Position numbers and translations under genes: made by a program. The notes beneath the pieces were generated by a model that saw nothing but the letters and a program-made list of their open reading frames with translations, ran no database searches and was not told where the DNA came from. A stretch of 41,836 nucleotides of DNA, taken from NCBI GenBank assembly GCA_019638705.1, contig JAHBTI010000026.1, positions 1 to 41,836 on the forward strand. Direction: 5' to 3'. Numbering within the stretch: the first letter of the stretch is position 1; every line of letters starts with the position of its first letter. The DNA comes from Bacteroidota bacterium. GTDB taxonomy: Bacteria > Bacteroidota > Bacteroidia > B-17B0 > Aurantibacillaceae. Positions 17,549 to 25,418 of this stretch are shown piece by piece.

Positions 17549-18223
17549 ATGATAACAACTTTAATCATATTAGGCATTCTGACTGTATTTATCATTGGCT
17601 TTGTTCAGGTTTACGACCGACATTCAAGAGTTGTAAAGAAAATTGACTTTGCAGGAGAATACAGAAATAAATTTATTGAATTTGCTAACAAGTATTTTCA
17701 AACATACGATCGTTATGGTCGTTCAGGAAATCTTGATAGAGAATTATATGTTTGGTTGACAATGAATGTGAGCAAAATTCAGAGTGATTTAGGAACATTT
17801 GGCGTTATGGATTATATCGCACCATTCCAGACTTATAGAGTTTCAAATCATCCAATCATAATAAATACAATACCGAAATTTAGAAACGGTTCGGTCAAAC
17901 ACTTTGATACTAATTCTGTTGACGATTGTTTATTAAGATATATCGGCTATATAGAAGAATACAGCAAAGACACTCAAAAGAATTTGAAAAATCCGATAGT
18001 TTGGTTTCGTGAAGGTTTTAGAGAGATTTTGAGTATTCCAATTTTCATATTGAATTGGTTTGGTATTATCAGCAATCGGACACTTAATTCAATAAAAGAC
18101 AGTTTTATTTATAAAGCAATTTCAGGACTTATTGCTTTAGTTACACTCGTAAGCGGTGTAGTAACAATCATTGTTGGGTATGACCAAACATTAGAATTTG
18201 TAAAAAGACTTTTAGGAAAATGA
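17549..18223 (+). CDS. Unknown membrane protein abutting the restriction-modification gene
   Basis: A 224-residue protein whose ATG directly follows the stop codon of the restriction-modification frame, implying coupled translation. Hydrophobic segments are an N-terminal anchor (ITTLIILGILTVFIIGF), one near residues 150-165 (ILSIPIFILNWFGII) and a C-terminal one (SGLIALVTLVSGVVTIIVG). Between them is a soluble region of about 130 residues with no recognised motif. The C-terminal end (GYDQTLEFVKRLLGK) is short and charged. No family is recognised. By position it could be a defence accessory protein, but nothing in its sequence proves this. Its stop overlaps the ATG of the DUF1016 remnant (ATGA). 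Confidence 0.65.
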   Translation: MITTLIILGILTVFIIGFVQVYDRHSRVVKKIDFAGEYRNKFIEFANKYFQTYDRYGRSGNLDRELYVWLTMNVSKIQSDLGTFGVMDYIAPFQTYRVSNHPIIINTIPKFRNGSVKHFDTNSVDDCLLRYIGYIEEYSKDTQKNLKNPIVWFREGFREILSIPIFILNWFGIISNRTLNSIKDSFIYKAISGLIALVTLVSGVVTIIVGYDQTLEFVKRLLGK

Positions 18224-18311
18224 GTATAGAAAAACATCATCGGAACAATTTGATTTTATCAATGAAATCAAGCGCAAAGTAAGAGAGGCGCAATACGCCG
18301 CTTTAAAAGCT
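18220..18311 (+). pseudogene. Remnant of a DUF1016 (YhcG/PDDEXK) nuclease gene
   Basis: From 18243 one frame reads EQFDFINEIKRKVREAQYA then ALKA. This matches the start of the DUF1016 N-terminal domain (EIK.RIR.AQ..ALKAVN). An ATG at 18220 overlaps the upstream stop. Adding one A to the five-A run at 18230-18234 would join that ATG to this frame, giving MSIEKTSSEQFDF. After ALKA the similarity stops. The frame runs on briefly into the promoter of the ABC-F gene and meets a stop. The family has over 300 residues, so over 90 percent is missing. The gene was probably the last member of the restriction-modification operon before a deletion. Confidence 0.6.
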
Positions 18312-18337
18312 GAGCGATTTTACAAAAAACAAATCCC

Positions 18338-18345
18338 TATCTTTG
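18338..18345 (+). promoter_or_regulatory. -7 promoter box of the ABC-F gene
   Basis: TATCTTTG is an exact TAnnTTTG box, followed by CGCCC and the ABC-F ATG 19 nt downstream. The box lies just after the point where the DUF1016 remnant is lost, so the deletion ended immediately in front of this promoter. Confidence 0.5.
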
Positions 18346-18364
18346 CGCCCTTATTTTTTAAAGT

Positions 18365-19981
18365 ATGATTTCAGCTACCAATGTGAGTTTGCAATACGGC
18401 AAACGTGTTCTTTTTGACGAAGTAAACGTAAATTTTACGCCAGGCAATTGCTACGGCATTATTGGTGCAAACGGTGCTGGTAAAACTACCTTTATGAAAA
18501 TTTTAAGCGGCGATATTGACCCCACCAAAGGTTCGGTTTCCATTCTTCCCGGAATGCGCATGAGCGTACTGAAACAAAATCACTTTGAATACAATGAATT
18601 TTCGGTGTTGGATACCGTGATGATGGGTAACAAACGTTTGTATCAGGTGATGAAAGAAAAAGATGCCATTTACGCAAAAGCTGATTTTTCTGATGCTGAC
18701 GGAATGCGCGCAAGTGAGTTGGAAGCCGAGTTTGCCGAAATGAACGGTTGGGACGCGGAAAGCGAAGCCGCGACAATGCTTACCAATATGGGCATTGAAC
18801 CTGCGAAACATTATCTATTAGTAAAAGATTTGTCGGGAAAAGAAAAAGTAAAAACCTTGTTAGCCCAAGCCCTGTTTGGTAATCCCGACATTTTGTTGTT
18901 GGACGAGCCGACGAATGATTTGGACGTGGAAACAATCTCTTGGTTGGAAAATTTTTTAGCTGATTTTGAAAACACGGTAATTGTAATTAGCCACGACCGA
19001 CATTTTTTAGATGCAGTCTGCACCAATATATGCGACATTGATTTTGGAAAAATGAATGTGTATTCGGGCAATTACAGTTTTTGGTATCACATGAGCCAAT
19101 TGCAACTGAAACAACGCAGCGACCAAAATAAAAAGATTGAAGATAAGCGCGCCGAATTGCAGGAGTTCGTTCGCCGCTTTAGCGCAAATGCGAGCAAGAG
19201 CAGGCAAGCTACAAGCCGTAAAAAATTGTTGGAAAAATTAACGGTTGATGAAATTCCGGCAAGCACACGAAAATATCCTGCCATTATTTTTAAGCAAGAA
19301 CGCGAAGCAGGCGACCAAATTCTTCATGTGGAAAATTTGAATAAAAATGCGGCTGACGGTTCGGTGTTGTTTAAAGACGTGAATATTAATGTTCGCAAGG
19401 GAGATAAGATTGCGTTTATCAGCCGTAATCAATTAGCGGTGTCAAGTTTGTTTGAAGTGTTGGCGGAAGAAAACAAAGATTTCAAAGGTAAATTCACGTT
19501 CGGAACAACTATTCACAAAGCCTATTTGCCGAATGATAATCACACCTATTTTCAAAGCGATTTGAATTTGATTGACTGGTTGCGCCAATACAGCAAAGAA
19601 AAAGACGAAACCTACATTCGCGGTTTTTTGGGAAAAATGCTGTTTAGCGGCGAGGAAGTTTTGAAAAAATGTTCGGTGTTGAGCGGCGGCGAAAAAGTGC
19701 GTTGCATGACCAGCCGCATGATGTTGTTTAACCCCAACTTTTTAATTTTGGACGAGCCGACCAATCACTTGGATTTGGAAAGTATCATTGCCTACAACGA
19801 TGCTTTGAAAGATTACACGGGCACAATTTTATTTACCAGCCATGACCACCAATTAATGCAAACCGTTGCAAACCGCATTATTGAACTTACACCCAAAGGT
19901 ATTATTGATAAAGTGTGTACTTATGACGAATACCTTGAAAATTCAGGCGTTCAGGAGCAGAGGACGAAAATGTATGCTTAA
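18365..19981 (+). CDS. ABC-F ATPase, YbiT-like, with degenerate second nucleotide site
   Basis: A 538-residue soluble ABC-F protein with two ATPase domains and no membrane segments. Order and wording follow E. coli YbiT: GIIGANGAGKTTFMKIL (Walker A, domain 1), the ERD/MG insert region, LLAQALFGNPDILLLDEPTNDLD (Walker B), VISHDRHFL, then the linker with FVRRFSANASKSRQATSRKK. In domain 2 the signature LSGGEKVRC and Walker B FLILDEPTNHLD are intact. The Walker A position reads FISRNQLAVSSLFEVL, with no GxxGxGK. The domain 1 signature is also changed (LSGKEKVK). These two belong to the same composite site, so one of two ATP sites seems inactive. ABC-F proteins act on the ribosome E site. No resistance role is suggested. 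Confidence 0.92.
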   Translation: MISATNVSLQYGKRVLFDEVNVNFTPGNCYGIIGANGAGKTTFMKILSGDIDPTKGSVSILPGMRMSVLKQNHFEYNEFSVLDTVMMGNKRLYQVMKEKDAIYAKADFSDADGMRASELEAEFAEMNGWDAESEAATMLTNMGIEPAKHYLLVKDLSGKEKVKTLLAQALFGNPDILLLDEPTNDLDVETISWLENFLADFENTVIVISHDRHFLDAVCTNICDIDFGKMNVYSGNYSFWYHMSQLQLKQRSDQNKKIEDKRAELQEFVRRFSANASKSRQATSRKKLLEKLTVDEIPASTRKYPAIIFKQEREAGDQILHVENLNKNAADGSVLFKDVNINVRKGDKIAFISRNQLAVSSLFEVLAEENKDFKGKFTFGTTIHKAYLPNDNHTYFQSDLNLIDWLRQYSKEKDETYIRGFLGKMLFSGEEVLKKCSVLSGGEKVRCMTSRMMLFNPNFLILDEPTNHLDLESIIAYNDALKDYTGTILFTSHDHQLMQTVANRIIELTPKGIIDKVCTYDEYLENSGVQEQRTKMYA

Positions 19982-20083
19982 TAGCGTAAAAAAATCTTCG
20001 TGTTTTTGTAAAAAATTCTTGCCAAAAACATACAACTTACGGTTAAATAACTTATTTTAGCAGAAATTAATAATAGAATAGCT

Positions 20084-22216
20084 ATGCAAAGAATTACTAC
20101 AACATTACTCGGTTTGGCACTCGTATTTGGTTTCAACCGCGAATTAAAAGCACAATGCAGCGGACAACCAAATGCAGGAACTATTTCAGCAGCCTCACTT
20201 TCAATATGTACAGGAGGTTCGTCAGCCTTAAATTCGGCAGGACTTTCAGTGGGTGCAGATATAAATTACCAATGGCAGATTTCTACCGGTGGGGCATTTA
20301 CCAATATTTCGGGTGCTGCCGGTTCATCATACAACACAGGCACTATGGGTTCTGCCGGTACCTATTCTTACCAATTGGTTTCAACTTGTACGGTAAGTTC
20401 GCTTACCAATACGTCTAACGTAATAAGCCTTACCGTAGTGCCAACGCCAAGCGCAGGTTTAACCGTGCTGCCTAACACAGGCTTTGTATGCGAGGGTGGC
20501 TCTTTTACCATAACCACAACCAATGGTACTGCTACAAGCTGGACTTTGGTGGAAACTAACAGTAGTGGCGGAACAACAAATACAGTTGCCATTTTCCCGT
20601 CAAGTGCCAATATGGTGGTAACTCCTACCGTAGTGAATCCGCCGGTTTTTGCTTCTGTAACCGAATTTATTACTTACTCCTTAATACGCAATGTGAATGG
20701 GGCTTGTGAAAACACAGTTACCACGCTTCCATTACAAGTTAATGCCCCTTTTGCAAGGATAAGCCCGATTGGTCTTACAATTGCGGATACAGAATGTTCA
20801 AGTGTTACGGTTGTGTATGATGCAAACGGAGCGAATAACTATACTTTATTTCCCGGAAACATTCCTTTTGCAACTACCGTAGCGGTTACTCCTATAAACA
20901 CATCATCTGTTGATATAAATTTAACATATACAGTTGGAGGACTAACGGCTTACGGTTGTTATACAACCAATGTTCATGTGCTTACAGTATTACCAAGACC
21001 TACAATTACTTCAAATGCTAACCCAACTGTAATATGTCAGGGACAAAGTGCTGTTTTAACAGCTTCATCAAATCTTCCACCACCAACTAATTATACATGG
21101 ACAGGTGGAGGTCCTCCTCAATACGGTGATGTAGTTACATATAGCCCTATGGCTACTACCGTTTACACTATAAATGCTATTGGCGCAAACGGTTGTTCTA
21201 CCTTAGCCATTCAATCGCTAAGTGTTAGACCGATACCTTCCGTAAATGCTTATGCTTCGCTTAATCAAACCTTGATATGTTCGGGTAAATCAACCACTTT
21301 GATAGCTCACAGCAACCCTGAGACTAATAATTATTCATGGAATTTCGGACCGCTGACACCTTCGGTTGAAGTTTCCCCTACAGTTCCTACTGTTTACACC
21401 GTTACCAGCACATATTCCGAAACGGGTTGCAGTAACACAAGAACTGTACTTGTAAACGTATTTACTCCTGAAATTACTATAACACCTGCATCTGCCGATG
21501 TATGCAGAGGAACAACCGTTACCTTGAGTGCGAGCGGAGCACTTACTTCGTACACATGGAGTTTAAACGGCAATAGTGTTTTTACGCCGTCAGCATCGCC
21601 TCCCTCTGAAGCAACAATAGCGGTATCCCCAACGGCTACAACAATTTATACCTTAATGACAAGGTCAAGGAGCAGCACAATAACAGCACTCCATTGCGAA
21701 TTAGCGCATACGGTGCAGGTAAATGCGCATAACTTACCAACCGTGTCTGTTTCTGCTTCGCGCAATCCTATTTGCCAGTTTGAATCTACCGAGTTGTTTG
21801 CCGACGGAGCAACTACCTATACTTGGACAGGCGGATTAAGTTCATCGCCAAGCGTTGCGGTAATAGTTGGTGAAAGTACAGTAATTTATACCGTTACAGG
21901 TGCTGATACGCACAATTGCCAAGATAAAGCAGTAATAACCATATCGGTTGGTATATGTCCCGGAGTTGGAGAGATACAAGGGCTGGCTGATGTAGGCTTA
22001 TTCCCTAACCCAAGCACGGGAGAGTTTACCGTTCATTCAGATGCGGATATTAATTTGAATATTATTAGCCAGATTGGTCAGGTTGTAAAAACAATCAGTC
22101 TTTCAGCGTCTAATAATCACACATTAGAAATAAACGATTTGCCTTCGGGTATTTACTTTATAGTTGGCAGCAACAGCCAAGGAACGGTGAAAAAGAAAAT
22201 GGTTATCAGCAGATAA
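20084..22216 (+). CDS. Large secreted protein with Ig-like repeats and a T9SS type A sorting domain
   Basis: A 710-residue protein with a signal peptide (MQRITTTLLGLALVFGFNRELKAQ). It then has repeated beta-sandwich segments of about 75-100 residues, each with phrases such as ICTGGSSALNSAG, ICQGQSAVLTASS, ICSGKSTTLIAHS, VCRGTTVTLSASG and ICQFESTELFADG, followed by YTWTGG or YSWNFG and later VYTV. These are Ig-like or PKD-like repeats of Bacteroidota surface proteins. The last 75 residues form a type A sorting domain: LFPNPSTGEFTV, INLNIISQIGQVVKT, LEINDLPSGIYFIV and KKKMVISR. T9SS exports such proteins and often anchors them on the surface. A role in adhesion is an inference. A strong bidirectional terminator follows. 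Confidence 0.88.
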   Translation: MQRITTTLLGLALVFGFNRELKAQCSGQPNAGTISAASLSICTGGSSALNSAGLSVGADINYQWQISTGGAFTNISGAAGSSYNTGTMGSAGTYSYQLVSTCTVSSLTNTSNVISLTVVPTPSAGLTVLPNTGFVCEGGSFTITTTNGTATSWTLVETNSSGGTTNTVAIFPSSANMVVTPTVVNPPVFASVTEFITYSLIRNVNGACENTVTTLPLQVNAPFARISPIGLTIADTECSSVTVVYDANGANNYTLFPGNIPFATTVAVTPINTSSVDINLTYTVGGLTAYGCYTTNVHVLTVLPRPTITSNANPTVICQGQSAVLTASSNLPPPTNYTWTGGGPPQYGDVVTYSPMATTVYTINAIGANGCSTLAIQSLSVRPIPSVNAYASLNQTLICSGKSTTLIAHSNPETNNYSWNFGPLTPSVEVSPTVPTVYTVTSTYSETGCSNTRTVLVNVFTPEITITPASADVCRGTTVTLSASGALTSYTWSLNGNSVFTPSASPPSEATIAVSPTATTIYTLMTRSRSSTITALHCELAHTVQVNAHNLPTVSVSASRNPICQFESTELFADGATTYTWTGGLSSSPSVAVIVGESTVIYTVTGADTHNCQDKAVITISVGICPGVGEIQGLADVGLFPNPSTGEFTVHSDADINLNIISQIGQVVKTISLSASNNHTLEINDLPSGIYFIVGSNSQGTVKKKMVISR

Positions 22217-22236
22217 TTCAAGATATAAAGTCTAAC

Positions 22237-22272
22237 AAAAAAGTCCCGCGAGTTTACTCGCGGGACTTTTTT
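22237..22272. terminator. Bidirectional rho-independent terminator
   Basis: A near-perfect stem with arms AGTCCCGCGAGT and ACTCGCGGGACT, flanked by an A run on the left and a T run on the right, so it can stop transcription from both sides. It separates the convergent T9SS type A gene and the acyltransferase operon. Confidence 0.9.
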
Positions 22273-22287
22273 GTTATTAATCAAGGG

Positions 22288-23145
22288 CTACCACTTTTCT
22301 GCTTTAATATAATCTTCAAAGCTCATGCCTTTCATAAATTCAGAAGAATAAACGTATTTATACATTAAATCTGCCCATGCTTTGTGAGAGCGCGAATTGT
22401 CAAATACCGTATAATTAAAAGGTTTCCCAAAATGAATACGAATTAATTTGTGGCTTTTAAACATTTCATCGGGCAGCCAAAGCATTTCAATATTGGCTTT
22501 AATACCGAGCCGTTTGCGCCACAAGGCAAAATTGTAAAAAAACTTGGAGTTTTTCCCTTCAATAAACGTGGGAACAATAATACGTTTGTGGTCAATGGCT
22601 TGTGTAACAAAACTTTTTTTCCATGCTAAGTCGCGGATAATGCCGTTTTGTTTGCGCGATACCAAACCCGCAGGAAAAATTAATACTGCGCCGCCTTCCC
22701 TGAAAACCTCTTCCATACTTCGCAGCGAGTTGGTTGAAGACGCTCCGAGTTTATTTACTGCAATAAACACATCGCCGTAATTCGTAATGTTTTTTAAAAT
22801 ATCGTTTACCAAAAAATGAACATCAGGGCGAATTTCGCCAACGGCTTTAATCAAAGCCATGCCGTCAGGTCCGCCAAGCGGGTGATTGGAAACAACGGTA
22901 ATGTTTCCCGTAACAGGAACATTTTCTTTGTGAACAGTTTCAACTTTTGTTCCTAAAATATCCAATGCTTTGCGGTTAAAATCAAGACCTCTGTCGTCTT
23001 TTAATTTAATCATGGCATCGTTTATTCCCTGCTCATGTAATTTTTTCTTTAACCAGTTAATGGTAAAACGTGGCAGCCATTTATAAAGTTTGTATGCTTT
23101 TTCTTTTAAAACTTTCTCTATGTCAATAAACTTTTGTTCTTCCAT
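22288..23145 (-). CDS. Lysophospholipid / glycerol acyltransferase family protein
   Basis: A 285-residue PlsC-like acyltransferase. The catalytic motif is NHPLGGPDG (H88, D94), a form with five residues between H and D as seen in hemolysin-like acyltransferases of Bacteroidota rather than the NHxxxxD of typical PlsC. A second block reads LIFPAGLVSRKQNG (FPAG at 157-160). There is no obvious transmembrane segment, so membrane association is probably peripheral. It would transfer an acyl group to a lysolipid. Glycerophospholipid, ornithine lipid or glycine lipid are all possible acceptors. The gene is the last of the dxr-rseP operon, starting 17 nt after the stop of the upstream unknown secreted protein, which supports an envelope role. 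Confidence 0.8.
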   Translation of the reverse strand: MEEQKFIDIEKVLKEKAYKLYKWLPRFTINWLKKKLHEQGINDAMIKLKDDRGLDFNRKALDILGTKVETVHKENVPVTGNITVVSNHPLGGPDGMALIKAVGEIRPDVHFLVNDILKNITNYGDVFIAVNKLGASSTNSLRSMEEVFREGGAVLIFPAGLVSRKQNGIIRDLAWKKSFVTQAIDHKRIIVPTFIEGKNSKFFYNFALWRKRLGIKANIEMLWLPDEMFKSHKLIRIHFGKPFNYTVFDNSRSHKAWADLMYKYVYSSEFMKGMSFEDYIKAEKW

Positions 23146-23162
23146 TGTTTAAAAATGAAAAT

Positions 23163-23945
23163 TTATTTGACAATTGCCAAGCCTTTATTTACACGCTGCA
23201 CAATGGTAGCGGCAATTTTAGAAAAATGCTTGTCAATTATTTTTTTGGGATTGTTGAGTTCCACATCAAAATTTTCTTCGGCAATGCCCGAATTTATTTG
23301 TTGGGCATCGGCGGTATAAACGGTGTAATGCACAACTATTTTCCGTTTACTATTTCCGGTTAATTGCATGGGGTCTTTTGAACCGCTTGCGCGAAGGTCT
23401 AATTGATTAATGAATACATAAATATCGGTTTTGTATTTTCCTTGAAGCAAGGGCACAACTTTTGGATTCGTCAATTTTGCGTTCATAAAACGCTGTTCGC
23501 TGTTGGTTTCCACGTTCAGTTGCCCTTTATCAAGGTGCTGTTTTTTATCTTCTTTTTTTGGTGCTTGATAATTTTCTTGACTCGGTACTTTTTGATATTC
23601 GTAAGAAAGATATTGGTAAATCCCCTCCACATCTTTTTTGTATTTCGCGGTATCTTCCATTAAATCCAAGCAATTGTAACCTGCCGACTTAAAGGCTTTG
23701 AATAATTGTTCATTTAATCCGTCGCGAAATTTGTGTTTTATTTCTTTGGCACTCAAACCCGTTTCTGCATTAATATTGCGGTCAATTTCGCTGAAATACA
23801 TTTTCGGCTCAAAAGGAATAATCATTGATTTGTGAGAAGCGGCAATTTCGCGTTCTGTTTTATTTTTTTCGGAAATAGTTTTGTCTTGCGCAAAAAACTG
23901 CACAGTTAAAAACAGAAAGAGAAAAAGTGTTTTTATTTTTTTCAT
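23163..23945 (-). CDS. Secreted protein of unknown function in the rseP operon
   Basis: A 260-residue protein with a signal peptide (MKKIKTLFLFLFLTVQFFAQ). The mature protein has a mixed helical and beta pattern: HKSMIIPFEPKMYFSEIDR, a helix KFRDGLNEQLFKAFKSAGY, a charged stretch with KKEDKKQHLDKG, then VVPLLQGKYKTDIYVFINQLDLR and IVVHYTVYTADAQQINSG, and finally a helix KIIDKHFSKIAATIVQRVN. No family is recognised. The MIIPFEPKMY start and the IYVFINQLD strand recall periplasmic proteins that assemble on the outer membrane, but this is only a resemblance. The start is 1 nt after the rseP stop, so the two are surely co-transcribed. Confidence 0.7.
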   Translation of the reverse strand: MKKIKTLFLFLFLTVQFFAQDKTISEKNKTEREIAASHKSMIIPFEPKMYFSEIDRNINAETGLSAKEIKHKFRDGLNEQLFKAFKSAGYNCLDLMEDTAKYKKDVEGIYQYLSYEYQKVPSQENYQAPKKEDKKQHLDKGQLNVETNSEQRFMNAKLTNPKVVPLLQGKYKTDIYVFINQLDLRASGSKDPMQLTGNSKRKIVVHYTVYTADAQQINSGIAEENFDVELNNPKKIIDKHFSKIAATIVQRVNKGLAIVK

Positions 23946-23946
23946 G

Positions 23947-25278
23947 TTAATTTCTTAACCAATCTGTATTTGCATAAATCATTAATGCTAATACAATAAA
24001 CAAACCAACATTGTTGGCGTAATAAATTACCTTGTCCGAAACTTTTTTCCCTGTAATCATTTCCCAAAGAATAAACATAATGTAACCGCCGTCTAACATA
24101 GGGATTGGCAGAAAATTCATAAACGCTAATGCCAGTGATAAAAATCCTGTAAACAACCAAAACGAATGCCAGTCCCACTCAGAATTCATGTGTTGAACCA
24201 TTGTATAAAAACCGGCTACTTGTTTGTAAGAATCTTTCACGGTAAACATCACTACAATTTGTTTGGCTTGCATCACAATTTGCTCCATACCGTCTTTTGT
24301 ACCCTGAATCAAGGATTCAAACAAATTGTATCTTGTTTCTACAATTTTAAAATTTTCAACAGGCATGGCAGAAAAACCAATCACGCCTTGTTCGCTCACT
24401 TGACAATTTGTTTTTATGGTGTCATTCTCACGCAAAATAGTGAGCTCCACTCTTTGATTTTTATTGAGAATTAATTGCGTTCTTACTTCATCGTGGAAAA
24501 GCACAGGTACAGAATTTACGGCAATAATTCTGTCATTAACTCTGATATCGGCATTGGCAGCAAAACTTGTACTGTCCACCGCAGCAACTTTGCCAATGTA
24601 ACGCGGAGAAATAAAAGATGATTTTTTCAGACGTTTTATAATTTGGCTTCTGTCGTCATTGTTTACGGGAATTGAAAATTTTTCTCCGTTGGCATGAACC
24701 CCTTCAATGCTTTGCACACCGTCCATAATTATTTCAACAGGAATGCGATTGATTGAATTGACAGGTTTTCCGTCTAATGAAGTGATAAAATCGCCGTTTC
24801 GCAAACCAAGATTGTATGCAGCACTATCCACCATTAATCCATGCGGTAAATTGCTCATCGGCAAAGTTTCTTTTCCCCATGTAAACAGCGTGAACCAATA
24901 AATAACAATGCCCAAAACTAAGTTAACCAAAATTCCGCCCATCATTACCAACAAACGTTGCCAAGCCGGCTTGCTTCGCAGTTCCCAAGGTTCGGGTTCT
25001 TTGCTGATGAGCGATTTATCCATTTGTTCATCAACCATACCCGCAATTTGAACATAGCCGCCAAAAGGAAACCAACCAATGCCGTATTCAGTATCGCCGA
25101 TTTTCTTTTTGAAAATGGCAAAGTTCATTACCGAAGCAAAGGGAAAGAGAAAATCAAAAAACAAATAAAATTTGTCCACGCGGCATTTAAAGCGTTTTGC
25201 AAAAAAGAAATGACCAAATTCGTGAAGCGAAACAAGAATGGTTAGGCTTAGAAGGAATTGCGCAATTTTTATAAACAT
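23947..25278 (-). CDS. rseP: RseP-type site-2 intramembrane zinc metalloprotease
   Basis: A 443-residue M50 protease. The zinc motif LHEFGHF (H19, E20, H23) is in the first transmembrane segment. PFGGYVQIAGM follows, then a membrane segment near residues 110-130. Two PDZ-like domains come next (LRNGDFITSLDGKPV and IRVNDRIIAVNSVPV). The C-terminal membrane part carries NFLPIPMLDGGY, the LDG motif that supplies the third zinc ligand. Family members cut anti-sigma factors or signal peptide remnants within the inner membrane. No anti-sigma factor gene is nearby. Order on the transcript is dxr, rseP, unknown secreted protein, acyltransferase. The dxr-rseP neighbourhood is common in Bacteroidota and Proteobacteria. 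Confidence 0.95.
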   Translation of the reverse strand: MFIKIAQFLLSLTILVSLHEFGHFFFAKRFKCRVDKFYLFFDFLFPFASVMNFAIFKKKIGDTEYGIGWFPFGGYVQIAGMVDEQMDKSLISKEPEPWELRSKPAWQRLLVMMGGILVNLVLGIVIYWFTLFTWGKETLPMSNLPHGLMVDSAAYNLGLRNGDFITSLDGKPVNSINRIPVEIIMDGVQSIEGVHANGEKFSIPVNNDDRSQIIKRLKKSSFISPRYIGKVAAVDSTSFAANADIRVNDRIIAVNSVPVLFHDEVRTQLILNKNQRVELTILRENDTIKTNCQVSEQGVIGFSAMPVENFKIVETRYNLFESLIQGTKDGMEQIVMQAKQIVVMFTVKDSYKQVAGFYTMVQHMNSEWDWHSFWLFTGFLSLALAFMNFLPIPMLDGGYIMFILWEMITGKKVSDKVIYYANNVGLFIVLALMIYANTDWLRN

Positions 25279-25355
25279 ATTTTTTTAAAGAAGCGTAAAA
25301 ATACGTTTTTATTTGGTTGAGAGATTTTAAAAATTGTAAAAGCCTCACCCTAAAT

Positions 25356-25418
25356 CCCTCTCCAAAGGATAGGGACTTTAAATTCTGTCTTCTCTGCGCC
25401 TTAGTCTCTCTGTGTCAA
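25356..25418. repeat. Dispersed intergenic repeats (CCCTCTCC hairpin and CACAGAG type)
   Basis: The dxr-rseP spacer holds a hairpin CCCTCTCC-AAA-GGATAGGG (25356-25374). It closely resembles the perfect hairpin at 33004-33020 in the opposite orientation, and both are followed by ACTTTAAA. Next is a CTCTGTG/CACAGAG-type segment (25386-25418) related to those at 3856-3937 and 9375-9400. Confidence 0.5.

Noticed and set aside
20155..22000. Repeated DNA in the type A T9SS gene as a possible CRISPR or tandem repeat array
   Set aside because: The repeats are degenerate protein repeats with variable spacing, without conserved DNA units or spacers.
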